Shown: positions 13,075 through 21,493, numbered from the stretch's first letter. The stretch: DNA of 64,000 nucleotides from Ancylobacter tetraedralis (GCF_014195655.1 NZ_JACICD010000004.1:62001-126000), one strand, 5' to 3'. The notes: a model not told the origin generated them from the sequence alone. Program-made: numbers and translations.

Positions 13075-14418
13075 TCACCCGGCCGCCAGCACATCCTCGA
13101 TCGCCTCGACCAACTGGTCGGCATGGGTGGTGGTGACGCAGAGCGGCGGGCGGATCTTCAGCACATTGCCATATTGGCCGGCGGCGCCGATGAGGATGCC
13201 GCGCTGCTTCAGGCCGTTGATCAGTCCCTTGGCGATGTCCGGGGCGGGGCCATCCTGCGTGCCGAACTCCACGCCGAGATAGAGCCCGGCGCCGCGCACC
13301 GCGGTGATGGGCGTGCGCCCCTGAAGGTGGCGCAGCCGGCCGGCGAGGTGGCGGCCGACGCGCTCGGCATTGGCGACGAGGCCATCCTGCTCGATCGCCT
13401 CCAGCACCGCCATCGCGGCGGCGGTGGCCACGGGGCTGGCCGCGAACGTATTGAAATAGCCGAAATCGGCGCAGAAATCGGACAGGATCTCCGGCCGGGT
13501 GACGACGCCGGCCACCGGATAGCCATTGCCCATCGGCTTGCCCAGGGTGACGATGTCCGGCTCGACACCGTGACGCGAGAAGCCCCAGAGGCCCGCGCCG
13601 GTGCGCCCGAAGCCGGGCTGCACCTCATCGGCGATGAACAGTCCGCCCGCCGCGTGGGCCACGTCCACCGCTCCTTGCAGAAAGCCGGGCGGGTCGGCGA
13701 AGACGCCGTCGGAGGAGAAGATGGTGTCGACCAGCAGGCCGGCGAAACGGATGCCGTCCGCCTCCATGCCGGCAATGGCGGCCGACACCGCGTCGGTGAA
13801 GCCCTGCGCCACGTCATTGCCGAAGAGCGCCGGGTCGGGCGCGGGCACCACTCGCACATGGGCCGGCGGGCCGCCGCGCTTGTAGGAGGAGGGGGAGACC
13901 TCGGTCACGGCCGCGGTGTTGCCGTGATAGGCGGTGCGGGTGACGATGAAGCCGGTGCCGCCGCTGGTGCGGGCAGCGAGGCGCAGGGCGAGGTCGTTGC
14001 TCTCGCTCCCCGTGCAGGTGAGCACGACATTGCTCAGCGCCGGTGGGAAGGTGGCGAGCAGTTTTTCGGCATAGTCGTGGGCGATGTCGAAGAGATAGCG
14101 CGAATGGATGTTGAACGCGCCGATCTGCCGCTGCACCGCCTCCACCACCTTGGGGTGGCAGTGCCCGACGGTCGGCACGTTGTTGTAGAAATCGAGATAG
14201 GCTCGCCCGTCCGAGGCATGGAGATAGGCGCCCTCGGCCCGCACGATCTTCAACGGCTCGTCATAGAACAGCACCGAGCCGGCGCCGAAGCTGCGCACGC
14301 GGCGTTCGACCAGCGCGGCGATGTCGGGCGCCAGCGCCGCCCTGGCGCCGGTGAAGGCGTTGAGCGAGAGAATCGGCTGCTCGCGGCTCGTCGGAAGGGG
14401 CGTCGGCTGGTTCTTCAT
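13075..14418 (-). CDS. Class III PLP enzyme, probable amino-alcohol-phosphate phospho-lyase (447 aa)
   Basis: Fold-type I PLP enzyme of the class III aminotransferase family. PLP contacts are visible: GSESND (138-143), YHG (164-166), ADEVQ with D264, and the Schiff-base lysine K294 in LGKPMGNG. Several stretches, including EPLKIVRAEG, NNVPTVGHCHP, IADEVQPGFGR, GKPMGNGYPVA and NVLKIRPPLC, match my recollection of the human AGXT2L1/AGXT2L2 group. Those proteins are phospho-lyases for phosphoethanolamine and phosphohydroxylysine, not aminotransferases. The gene overlaps an APH-fold kinase by ATGA, which is the partner expected for that chemistry. So the likely reaction is phosphorylated amino alcohol to aldehyde, ammonia and phosphate. 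A plain transaminase remains possible. Confidence 0.75.
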   Translation of the reverse strand: MKNQPTPLPTSREQPILSLNAFTGARAALAPDIAALVERRVRSFGAGSVLFYDEPLKIVRAEGAYLHASDGRAYLDFYNNVPTVGHCHPKVVEAVQRQIGAFNIHSRYLFDIAHDYAEKLLATFPPALSNVVLTCTGSESNDLALRLAARTSGGTGFIVTRTAYHGNTAAVTEVSPSSYKRGGPPAHVRVVPAPDPALFGNDVAQGFTDAVSAAIAGMEADGIRFAGLLVDTIFSSDGVFADPPGFLQGAVDVAHAAGGLFIADEVQPGFGRTGAGLWGFSRHGVEPDIVTLGKPMGNGYPVAGVVTRPEILSDFCADFGYFNTFAASPVATAAAMAVLEAIEQDGLVANAERVGRHLAGRLRHLQGRTPITAVRGAGLYLGVEFGTQDGPAPDIAKGLINGLKQRGILIGAAGQYGNVLKIRPPLCVTTTHADQLVEAIEDVLAAG

Positions 14419-15482
14419 GATGCGGCCCTCCCGCCGTTCGGCTCCAAGGCGCCCGTGTCGTTAGCGTCCGTGTCGCTAGCGTCCGTGTCATGGGTGGCGA
14501 GGAAGGCGCGGGCGAGTTCCACCGTGCCATGCGTGTAGGCGTCGCCCATCGCCTGCGCGGTCGGCGTCTCGGCATGGGAGGCGATCCAGGCGGTCAGCAG
14601 CATGCGGCGCAGCATGATGAAGACCGGCAGGATGGCGCATTCCTCATCCGCGAGCGGCGCCACCGTGCGGTAGCCCTCGATCCACGCCGCCTGCAGCGCG
14701 GGAATATAGGGCTCGTGCTCGGCGAAGCTGATGGCGGCGGCGAAGTCGTAGAGATACCAGCTGAAGCCGCAATCATCGAAATCGATCACGCTCAGCCGCT
14801 CGCCCTCCACCAGAAGATTGGCGACGCGCATGTCGGCATGAACGAGGCCGAAGCGATCCTCGCCCGTGCCATAGGCCGCCAAGCGCTCGCGCAGCACCTG
14901 CGCCGTGCGCTCCAGCACCTCCCGGCCCGGCGCGTCGAGCCCGAGGCCGGCCCGCCAGTCGCCCCACAGCCGCACCTCGCCGAGCATGGCCTCATAATCC
15001 CACACCTTGCGCACGAAGCCTTCCGGCCGCGCCCAGCTCTTCGCATGGGCGTGCAGCCGCGCGTTGATGGCACCCAGTTCGCGATACCAGCGCGGCAGGT
15101 CCTCGCCCTCCGCCGGCTCGCGGCCGGGCAGCAGGTCGAAGGCAACGACGTGGCGGGTCACTCCCTCATCGTCGATGTCGGCGATCAGCGTGCCGTCGCT
15201 CTGCGCGATGGGGGTGAGCGTATCGATGACGCGCTCGTGGCCCAGCGCGGCGAGCCAGGCGAGCTCGGATTCGATTTCGGCGCGGCTGTGATAGCCAGGC
15301 CGGTGCACGCGAAACACCAGTTCCCGCGCGCCCGAGGGGTCGCGGGCGCGGAAGGTGGCGTTTTCGGAGATGGTGAGCAGCCGGAGATGGGTGGCCGCCG
15401 AGAGGCCCCAGCGCGGCAGCGCGGCGCGCAGGCCGGCCTCCAGCCGGGCGAGAAAGGCGTCGTCATACATGGGTTGCGTCAT
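14415..15482 (-). CDS. APH-fold small-molecule kinase, probable amino-alcohol kinase (355 aa)
   Basis: Phosphotransferase of the aminoglycoside phosphotransferase/choline kinase fold. The catalytic loop is HADMRVANLL (D217, N222) and the metal-binding aspartate is D234 in IDFDD; the glycine-rich N-lobe is weak, as usual in the family. In animals and some bacteria such kinases (hydroxylysine kinase type) act immediately before an AGXT2L phospho-lyase. Here the stop codon overlaps the phospho-lyase start by ATGA, so the two are coupled. The C-terminus carries a five-residue repeat (DTDAS, DTDAN, DTGAL). Substrate is inference; resistance to aminoglycosides is unlikely in this context. An alternative start is the ATG at 15470. 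Confidence 0.75.
   Translation of the reverse strand: MTQPMYDDAFLARLEAGLRAALPRWGLSAATHLRLLTISENATFRARDPSGARELVFRVHRPGYHSRAEIESELAWLAALGHERVIDTLTPIAQSDGTLIADIDDEGVTRHVVAFDLLPGREPAEGEDLPRWYRELGAINARLHAHAKSWARPEGFVRKVWDYEAMLGEVRLWGDWRAGLGLDAPGREVLERTAQVLRERLAAYGTGEDRFGLVHADMRVANLLVEGERLSVIDFDDCGFSWYLYDFAAAISFAEHEPYIPALQAAWIEGYRTVAPLADEECAILPVFIMLRRMLLTAWIASHAETPTAQAMGDAYTHGTVELARAFLATHDTDASDTDANDTGALEPNGGRAAS
14446..14490 (-). repeat. 15-bp in-frame tandem repeat at the kinase 3' end
   Basis: The 15-bp unit CGTCCGTGTCGCTAG occurs about 2.7 times with single-base differences and encodes DTDAS-DTDAN-DTGAL near the C-terminus of the kinase. It is likely to vary in copy number between strains and probably extends a disordered tail. 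Confidence 0.75.
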
Positions 15483-15578
15483 GGGAGCCGGCTCGTATCG
15501 GGGCGATGGGCGCAGGTGCGCGCGGCGTGGGCCCGCCCTGCGCGGATGTCGTGTCGATGATGCCGCATGCGCATGCCC

Positions 15579-16388
15579 CTATTTCCGCGCCACCGTGACG
15601 TCGACATGGGCGCGCTCCAGCGCCCGGGCCACCGTGCCCGCCGGGGCTGCGTCCACCACGAGGCGCTGGATGTCGGGAATGCGCGCCCAGATGGCGAGCG
15701 CCTGCACGTCGAACTTCTTGTGGTCGGAGACGACGATGGTCTCCGCCGCGCGGTTCATCATCGCCTTGTAGACCCAGGCGGCGGGCGCCTCGGCATCGGC
15801 GAGGCCATCGGTGGTGATGCCGGAAATGCCGAGAATGGCGCGGTTGACGTTGTAGTTCTGCAGGAAGTCGATGGTCTCCGCCCCCACCATCATGCCCTCG
15901 CGCGCATTGTAGCGGCCGGGGCACATGATGATCTCGATGGTCGGATTGGGCGCGAGCACGGTCGCCACCGAGAAGGAGTGCGTGATGACGGTGATATCGC
16001 GGCACTCGGCGGCCATGCGACGCGCCACATGGGTGGTGGTGGCGCCGGCGCCGATGGCGATCACCTCCTTCGGCTTGATGAACTTCACCGTCACGGCGGC
16101 GATCGCCTCGCGCTCGGCCACCATCAGCCGGTGGCGCTCGGTCACCGCCGGCTCATCGCCGAAAGGGCGCACCGCGCCGCCATAGGTGCGATTGATGAGG
16201 CCCTTTTCCTGCAGCTCGAACAGGTCGCGGCGGATGGTCTCGGTGGAGACCTCAAGATCGGCGGCGAGGTCGCCCACGCGCAGCGTCGCGGAGGTGCGCA
16301 TCTCGCCGAGGATGCGCTCGTGGCGGGCCGCCTTGTCGAGGCGCGGGCGCCGCCGGTCCGCCGCGCGCATTGTGTCGTCATGGCTCAT
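15579..16388 (-). CDS. DeoR-family transcriptional regulator of the amino-alcohol operon (269 aa)
   Basis: N-terminal DeoR winged helix-turn-helix: RHERILGEMR, then VGDLAADLEVSTETIRRDLFEL (about residues 35-56) and the wing GLINRTYGGAVR. The C-terminal sugar-isomerase-like effector domain carries AIGAGATTTHVAR and the late SDHKKF motif. Such regulators sense phosphorylated metabolites, which suits a kinase product. The ATG at 16388 lies in an ATGA overlap with the upstream permease; longer in-frame extensions run through that gene. It is encoded inside the operon, so autoregulation and control of the divergent promoter at 20.5 kb are likely (inference). Confidence 0.85.
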   Translation of the reverse strand: MSHDDTMRAADRRRPRLDKAARHERILGEMRTSATLRVGDLAADLEVSTETIRRDLFELQEKGLINRTYGGAVRPFGDEPAVTERHRLMVAEREAIAAVTVKFIKPKEVIAIGAGATTTHVARRMAAECRDITVITHSFSVATVLAPNPTIEIIMCPGRYNAREGMMVGAETIDFLQNYNVNRAILGISGITTDGLADAEAPAAWVYKAMMNRAAETIVVSDHKKFDVQALAIWARIPDIQRLVVDAAPAGTVARALERAHVDVTVARK

Positions 16389-17179
16389 GATGCGCTCCGC
16401 CGGCGCACCATGAGGCCGACCAATCCACCGGTGAGGAGCAGGGCGGCGGCACCCAGCGTCGCCAGGGTGCCGAGCGCGGGCACCATCGGCGTGTAGCCCG
16501 CCACCATCTTGGCGTAGAGCCATTTCGGGATCGTGGAATCCGCCCCCGCCGTATAGAGCGACAGCGGGAAATTGCTCCAGGACAGCAGGAACGCGAACAG
16601 CATTCCGGACCAGATGCCGGGCCACAGCAGCGGCAGCGTCACCTCGCGCAGCACCTGCAGGCGCGAGCAGCCGAGATCGATGGCGGCTTCCTCCAGCGAG
16701 GGGTCGAAGCCATAGACCTGGATGGCGATGACCAGCGTCACCACCGGCACCACCCAGACGAGATGAGCGAACACCGCGGTCATCCAGCTGGTCTGGATGC
16801 CGACCGCGCTGAAGCCGAGCAGCATGGCAAGGCCCAGCACCGGCTGGGGGAAGAAGATCGGCAGCATGATGAGCTTCTGGTACAGCCGCCGCCCTTTCCA
16901 GTCATAGCGCGCGAAGGCCAGCGCGCCGAAGGTGGCGATGAGCACGGACAGCACCGTCACCAGAAGCGCGATCAGGATCGAGTTGCGCACGATCATGCCG
17001 ATCTCGATCGAATCGAGCGTCTTGGCCCACCAGTCGGTGGCGTAGGCCTTCACCGGGAAGCCGAAATAGCGGCTCTTGTTGAAGCTGGCCAGCGCGCCGC
17101 AGGCGATGGGCAGATAGACCACCGCGACGACGAACAGCGTCCAGATCCAGATCAGCGCATGGGTTCGCCGGTGTGTCAT
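16385..17179 (-). CDS. ABC transporter permease, PotC type (264 aa)
   Basis: Inner-membrane permease of the spermidine/putrescine family. About six hydrophobic segments; the coupling loop is EEAAIDLGCSRLQVL (about residues 166-180) with the downstream LPLLWPGI. It pairs with the permease encoded just upstream, separated by 3 bp. Its stop overlaps the regulator start. The imported compound is probably a small cationic amine, by family and neighbours. Confidence 0.88.
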   Translation of the reverse strand: MTHRRTHALIWIWTLFVVAVVYLPIACGALASFNKSRYFGFPVKAYATDWWAKTLDSIEIGMIVRNSILIALLVTVLSVLIATFGALAFARYDWKGRRLYQKLIMLPIFFPQPVLGLAMLLGFSAVGIQTSWMTAVFAHLVWVVPVVTLVIAIQVYGFDPSLEEAAIDLGCSRLQVLREVTLPLLWPGIWSGMLFAFLLSWSNFPLSLYTAGADSTIPKWLYAKMVAGYTPMVPALGTLATLGAAALLLTGGLVGLMVRRRSAS

Positions 17180-17182
17180 GGC

Positions 17183-18085
17183 TCAGCGCCTCCCCAGCAT
17201 GCGGTCGAGGTCCAGCTTCGACAGCGCGAACAAGGTGAGCGCGCCGATGAAGAAGGTGACGAGGACGGCCAGCGCCGAACCCGCCGGCCAGTTCTGCGAA
17301 TAGGTGAAGGCGATCTCGATATCGTGCGAGATGACGATGATCGACTGGCCGCCGAGAATCTTCGCTTCGGCCGTCGCGCCGATCGCCAGCACGAAGGTGA
17401 GCAGCATGCCGATCAGGATGCCGGGCATGGCGAGCGGCAATTCGATCTCCCGCCAGATGAACAGGCGGCCCGCGCCGAGATCGCGCGCGGCGTCGACGAG
17501 GTCGCGCGGCACGAGGGCAAGACCGAGCGTCATCGGAAACAGCATGAAGGGCAGGTAGGTGTAGACCATGCCGAACAGCGTGATGCCAGGCGTGTAGAGC
17601 ACTTCCGGCCCGCCCGCGAGCCCGAGCCATTTCAGCGTGCCGTCGAGCACGCCGTTCTTGATGTAGAACAGCACCCAGCCATAGAGCCGCACATTTTCCG
17701 AGACGAAGAGCGGGAACACGAACAGCACGCTGATGAAGGCCGAGGCGCGGCCGAACACCCGGTTCAGCCCATAGGCGATGGGGTAGGCGATCACCGCCAG
17801 CAGCGCGACGGTGAACAGCGCGAAGCCACATGACCACAGGAAGGACAGCCACACCGTGTTGGTGGGGTCGAACAGCGCGGCGAAATTCTCCAGCGTGAAC
17901 GAGCGGAACACGTCGAAGGAGCGCGGGGTTGCCACGGAATAGCCGAGGATGGCGACGAGCGGCGCGGCGAAGCCGATGGCGAGCAGCCCGATGACGGGCA
18001 GCGCGCACAGCGCGCCTGCCGAGAGCCGGTGCGTCGGGCGCTCCTCGCGGGGCGTCTCGGCATGAGCGATGGTCAGGTCCGCCAT
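17183..18085 (-). CDS. ABC transporter permease, PotB type (300 aa)
   Basis: First permease of the pair, with a short cytoplasmic N-terminus, about six membrane segments and the coupling loop VDAARDLGAGRLFIWRE (about residues 202-218). A cytoplasmic start at ATG 18085 follows the ATPase gene by 3 bp, so the genes are tightly packed. Belongs to the polyamine/opine/thiamine-type importer family; substrate not determined by sequence alone. Confidence 0.88.
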   Translation of the reverse strand: MADLTIAHAETPREERPTHRLSAGALCALPVIGLLAIGFAAPLVAILGYSVATPRSFDVFRSFTLENFAALFDPTNTVWLSFLWSCGFALFTVALLAVIAYPIAYGLNRVFGRASAFISVLFVFPLFVSENVRLYGWVLFYIKNGVLDGTLKWLGLAGGPEVLYTPGITLFGMVYTYLPFMLFPMTLGLALVPRDLVDAARDLGAGRLFIWREIELPLAMPGILIGMLLTFVLAIGATAEAKILGGQSIIVISHDIEIAFTYSQNWPAGSALAVLVTFFIGALTLFALSKLDLDRMLGRR

Positions 18086-18088
18086 CGC

Positions 18089-19222
18089 TCAGCTCCTCAG
18101 CGTGAAGGCGTCGGGGGCATCCCAGCCGAGCGTGACGCGGGCGTCGGCGCCCGCCGGCAGCGCCCGCGAACGGGAGAGTTCCACCAGCATCACCTTTTCC
18201 CCGCCGCCACTGGCAGTCACCCGCACCTGGTACTGGATGCGCGAGCCGAGCGAGTACTCGTTGTAGACGACACCCTCGATCCGGTTGTCGGCGCTCTCGC
18301 CGGGGCCGAGCACGCGCATATATTCCGGGCGGATGACGATGAAGGCCCTGTCCATCCCGCCGTCGCCGGCGCTGCCCCGTGGGGGCTGCACCTTGAAGGC
18401 GCCGGGCACATCCACGCCACTCCAGCCGCCATCGGCGCCGCGCGTCACCTCGATGCTGTTCACCTCGCCGACGAATTCGCACACGAAGCGGTCGACCGGG
18501 GCGCCATAGATCTCCTCCGGCGTGCCGACCTGCACCAGCTTGCCCGCGCGCATCACGCCGATGCGGTCGCTCATCACCATCGCCTCCTCCAGCGAATGGG
18601 TGATGTAGATGAAGGTCTTGCCGGTTTCCCGGTGCAGGTCCTTCAGCTCTTTCTCCAGCGTCTTCTTCAGCTTGTAGTCGATGGCCGAGAGCGGCTCGTC
18701 GAAGAACAGCACTTCCGGGTCGTAGGCGAGCGCCCGTGCCAGCGCCACGCGCTGGCGCTCGCCGCCGGAGCACTTCATCACGTTCTTGTCGTGATAGGTC
18801 TCCGGCAGGCGCACGATGGCCATCAGCTCCAGCGCGCGGGCCTTGCGGGCCGCCGCATCCACGCCCTTCACCTTGAGCGGGAAGGCGATGTTCTCGCCGA
18901 CGCTCTTGTGCGGGAACAGCGCGAGCGACTGGAAGACGAGGCAGGTCGGCCGCTTGTTCGGCGGCACGTCGTTGATGCGTTCGCCATGCAGCGTGATGTT
19001 GCCCTCGCTCGGGCTGTCCATGCCCGCCAGCATGCGCAGCAGCGTCGTCTTCCCCGAGCCGGAAGGCCCGACAATGGTGAGGAACTCGCCCTCGCGCACG
19101 TCAAGGTCGATGCCCTGCACGGCGTGGAATCCGCCGAAGCTCTTGCGCACGCCGACCAGCTGGAGGATCGGCTTGCGGGCGGAAGCGGGGGCGGGAACGG
19201 CGGGGGGCGACGTCTGGAGCAT
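18089..19222 (-). CDS. ABC transporter ATPase, PotA type (377 aa)
   Basis: ATPase of the putative amine importer. Walker A GPSGSGKT near residues 49-56, Q-loop VFQSLALFPH, signature CSGGE in KCSGGERQRVALARAL, Walker B VLFFDEP and switch histidine in YITHS. A C-terminal TOBE domain of about 110 residues follows. The ATG at 19222 is preferred because the in-frame sequence further upstream runs across the repeat and into the binding-protein gene. It is 98 bp downstream of the binding-protein gene, a gap that contains a dispersed palindrome. Confidence 0.9.
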   Translation of the reverse strand: MLQTSPPAVPAPASARKPILQLVGVRKSFGGFHAVQGIDLDVREGEFLTIVGPSGSGKTTLLRMLAGMDSPSEGNITLHGERINDVPPNKRPTCLVFQSLALFPHKSVGENIAFPLKVKGVDAAARKARALELMAIVRLPETYHDKNVMKCSGGERQRVALARALAYDPEVLFFDEPLSAIDYKLKKTLEKELKDLHRETGKTFIYITHSLEEAMVMSDRIGVMRAGKLVQVGTPEEIYGAPVDRFVCEFVGEVNSIEVTRGADGGWSGVDVPGAFKVQPPRGSAGDGGMDRAFIVIRPEYMRVLGPGESADNRIEGVVYNEYSLGSRIQYQVRVTASGGGEKVMLVELSRSRALPAGADARVTLGWDAPDAFTLRS

Positions 19223-19285
19223 GCGGGTCTTTCGGTCGTGATCCGGTGGTCGAGGACAAGGGGCGGATGGAGCCCCCCATTTCTT

Positions 19286-19308
19286 CCCTCTCCCCGTCGG
19301 GGAGAGGG
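19286..19308 (-). repeat. Dispersed palindrome in the binding-protein/ATPase gap
   Basis: CCCTCTCCCC-GTC-GGGGAGAGGG, a 10-bp perfect stem or longer. It is the inverted form of the palindrome at 10116-10140. It sits between the binding-protein stop (19321) and the ATPase start (19222). In many transport operons such a hairpin protects or terminates mRNA so that binding protein is made in excess; that role here is inference. Confidence 0.75.
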
Positions 19309-19320
19309 GCGCGCGCCCTC

Positions 19321-20472
19321 TTATCCGCGCAGGCGCTTGGCGGCGTTCATGATGTCGAGCGCCTTGTCGTAGTCCGGCACGATGTCGTACTCGACCGAGC
19401 GGGCCATCTCCTCTTCCAGGCTGTCCCACTGGATGGCGTCGAGCTCCTCCTTGGTGAACAGCTTGAAGCAGTCGGGATTGCCCATCTGCGCAACGGGATT
19501 GAACGTGCCCTCGGCAAAGGCGACGGTGTGGGCGACGTCCGGCGCCTGCACATATTTCAGGAACTCGATCGCCAGCGGCGAGAGGTTCGGGTTGTTCACC
19601 GTCGAGGTCACCTCGATCCAGGAGATGCCACCCTTGCCGCCCGGCAGCGGGCCCTTGAGCGGGGTGATGCCGCGCAGGTTCGGGTGGCCATCGGCGCGGG
19701 CGGGCGAGACCGAATAGGTGCCGCCGGTCATGTGCAGGTCGATCTCGCCGGAGATCAGCGCCTGGTTCATCGAGGCGATGTCGCCGATCAGCTTTGCGCC
19801 CTTGAAGACGCGCTTGGCGGTCTCCTCGAACTTGGCAAGTTCGTCCGGTGTATGCACCTTGAACGGGTCGATGCCAGCGATGATGAAGATGTTGAAGACG
19901 TTCCAGTCGTCGGATTCGAGAATGCCGTAGCGGCCGGCGAGCGCGGGATCGTTGAACAGGTCCCAGCCGGTATCCTCGGCGGTCTTGCGGCTGACCTTGT
20001 CGGTGTTGACGACGAAGCTGTAGGGCCCGAAGCGCTGGACCATGCCGATCAGCTCGGAGCCGTCCTCGCTCATCGCCCATTTATAGGGCCATTTGAACTC
20101 CGGCAGCATCTTGGCGAAGAAGGGCTCGAACTCGGCCTTGGGCAGCGGCTTGATCAGCTTCTCGGGCAGCATCACCTTGCGTGCCCATGGGTTGTTCACG
20201 TTGATCAGATCCCAGGTGTTGATCTCGCCGGCGCGCAGCCGGTTGATCATGGTGGGATCGTTGGTGAGGCTCTCGGCCTTCACGGTGGCGCCAGTGCTGG
20301 AGCGGAACGGGTCGAGCACCTGCGCGGAGTTGTAGCCCTCCCAGCACAGAATGTTCAGCTCCTTCTCGCGCGCCGCGAGCGCCGGGCCGGAGCCCACGAG
20401 CGGGCTGGCGGCAAGCGCCCCGATTCCCGCGCCCATGCCCTGCAGCAGCGACCTTCTGGAAATGCCTGCCAT
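19321..20472 (-). CDS. Periplasmic polyamine-type binding protein (383 aa)
   Basis: PotD-family extracellular solute-binding protein. It begins with a Tat-like signal, ISRRSLLQGMGAG, a hydrophobic run, and AAREKELNILCWEGY at the mature start. Mature PotD-like landmarks include LNILCWEGYNSAQVLDPF and TGGTYSVSPAR. ATG at 20472 with AGAGGG about 8 bp upstream. First gene of the minus-strand operon and divergent from the short-chain dehydrogenase gene. Ligand unknown; the operon's kinase and phospho-lyase suggest an amino alcohol or hydroxylated diamine. Confidence 0.88.
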   Translation of the reverse strand: MAGISRRSLLQGMGAGIGALAASPLVGSGPALAAREKELNILCWEGYNSAQVLDPFRSSTGATVKAESLTNDPTMINRLRAGEINTWDLINVNNPWARKVMLPEKLIKPLPKAEFEPFFAKMLPEFKWPYKWAMSEDGSELIGMVQRFGPYSFVVNTDKVSRKTAEDTGWDLFNDPALAGRYGILESDDWNVFNIFIIAGIDPFKVHTPDELAKFEETAKRVFKGAKLIGDIASMNQALISGEIDLHMTGGTYSVSPARADGHPNLRGITPLKGPLPGGKGGISWIEVTSTVNNPNLSPLAIEFLKYVQAPDVAHTVAFAEGTFNPVAQMGNPDCFKLFTKEELDAIQWDSLEEEMARSVEYDIVPDYDKALDIMNAAKRLRG

Positions 20473-20533
20473 CGCGAAATCCCTCTGGATTGTTGGCGCG
20501 GTGCCCTGACGGCCGCGCGATCAATGTGGTTCT

Positions 20534-20563
20534 TATGTTGGATCCTGTGTGATCCTAAACATG
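20534..20563. promoter_or_regulatory. Candidate operator in the divergent promoter region
   Basis: An imperfect inverted repeat, ATGTTGGATCC and GATCCTAAACAT, that also contains a direct repeat of GATCCT spaced by ten bases (one helical turn). It lies 62-91 bp upstream of the binding-protein ATG, inside a 235-bp AT-richer divergent region. DeoR-family proteins often bind such repeats, so the operon-encoded regulator is the natural candidate (inference). Confidence 0.45.
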
Positions 20564-20707
20564 CCGAATTGGGCTTTACAACATCAAGTTTGCGGCGCAA
20601 CGTGATGAAAAGGAAGGCAGCCTAATTCCTCGGCAGTCAACGTCGACGGGAGCGGGCGGGGCGCCTAATTACCTGTTTCACCATATAAATTCGGGAATTG
20701 ACGATCC

Positions 20708-21487
20708 ATGTTCACGTCGCTCGCGGGGAAAACCGTCATCGTCACCGGCGCCAGCAAGGGCATCGGGCGCGGCATCGCGCGGCGCTTCGGCGAGGCCGGG
20801 CTCAACGTTCTCGTGGTGAGCCGCCACATTGCCGACGCGCAGCGCGTGGCTGGCGAGATCGGCCCCAATGCCTCGGCCTTCGCCGCCGACGTGACCAGCC
20901 CCGAGGACAGCGCGGCGATGGCCGAGGCGGCGCTGGAGCGCTATGGCGCGATCGACGTGCTGTGCGCCAATGCCGGCATCTTTCCCGCCGCGAAGCTCGG
21001 CGACATGACGGCGGCCGATTTCGACCACGTCATCGGCACCAACCTGAAGGGCACGTTCCTCTCGGTTTCCGCCGTGCTCCCAGTGATGAAGGCGCAGAAA
21101 AAGGGGCGCATCGTCATCACCTCGTCCATCACCGGCCCGATCACCGGCTTTCCCGGCTGGACGCATTACGGGGCGTCGAAGGCCGGCCAGCTCGGCTTCA
21201 TGCGCACCGCCGCGATCGAGCTGGCGCCGTGGAACATCACGGTGAACGCCGTCATGCCGGGCAATATCCTCACCGAGGGCATGGAAGGGATGGGCGAGGC
21301 CTATATCGCCGCCACCGCCGCCTGCGTGCCGATGAAGAAGCTCGGCGCGGTGGCCGACATCGCCAATGCCGCGCTGTTCTTCGCCAGCGAGGAGGCGGGC
21401 TACATCACGGGGCAGGGGCTGGTGATCGATGGCGGGCAGGTTCTCCCGGAATCGCCGATGGCGCTGGACGAGATGGGCACGGCCTGA
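20708..21487 (+). CDS. Short-chain dehydrogenase/reductase (259 aa)
   Basis: Classical SDR. Cofactor motif TGASKGIG (about residues 14-21), NAG in CANAGIF, catalytic serine in ITSSITG and the YGASK pair (Y and K of the active site). The C-terminus GLVIDGGQVLPE is typical of FabG-like enzymes. It is divergent from the amine-importer operon and shares its control region. It may therefore oxidise or reduce a pathway intermediate such as the alcohol or the aldehyde released by the phospho-lyase, rather than a fatty-acid intermediate. Function is inferred from position only. Confidence 0.85.
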   Translation: MFTSLAGKTVIVTGASKGIGRGIARRFGEAGLNVLVVSRHIADAQRVAGEIGPNASAFAADVTSPEDSAAMAEAALERYGAIDVLCANAGIFPAAKLGDMTAADFDHVIGTNLKGTFLSVSAVLPVMKAQKKGRIVITSSITGPITGFPGWTHYGASKAGQLGFMRTAAIELAPWNITVNAVMPGNILTEGMEGMGEAYIAATAACVPMKKLGAVADIANAALFFASEEAGYITGQGLVIDGGQVLPESPMALDEMGTA

Positions 21488-21493
21488 GCGGGG

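Noticed and set aside
13075..14418. Annotation of the PLP protein as 4-aminobutyrate transaminase
   Set aside because: The overlapping kinase gene and the AGXT2L-like segments fit a phospho-lyase better, although a transaminase cannot be fully excluded.
15579..16388. Idea that the DeoR regulator is GlpR for the glycerol operon
   Set aside because: It is translationally coupled to the amine-importer operon and lies 4 kb from glpK on the other strand; the TTTCGT half-sites are not seen at 20.5 kb.
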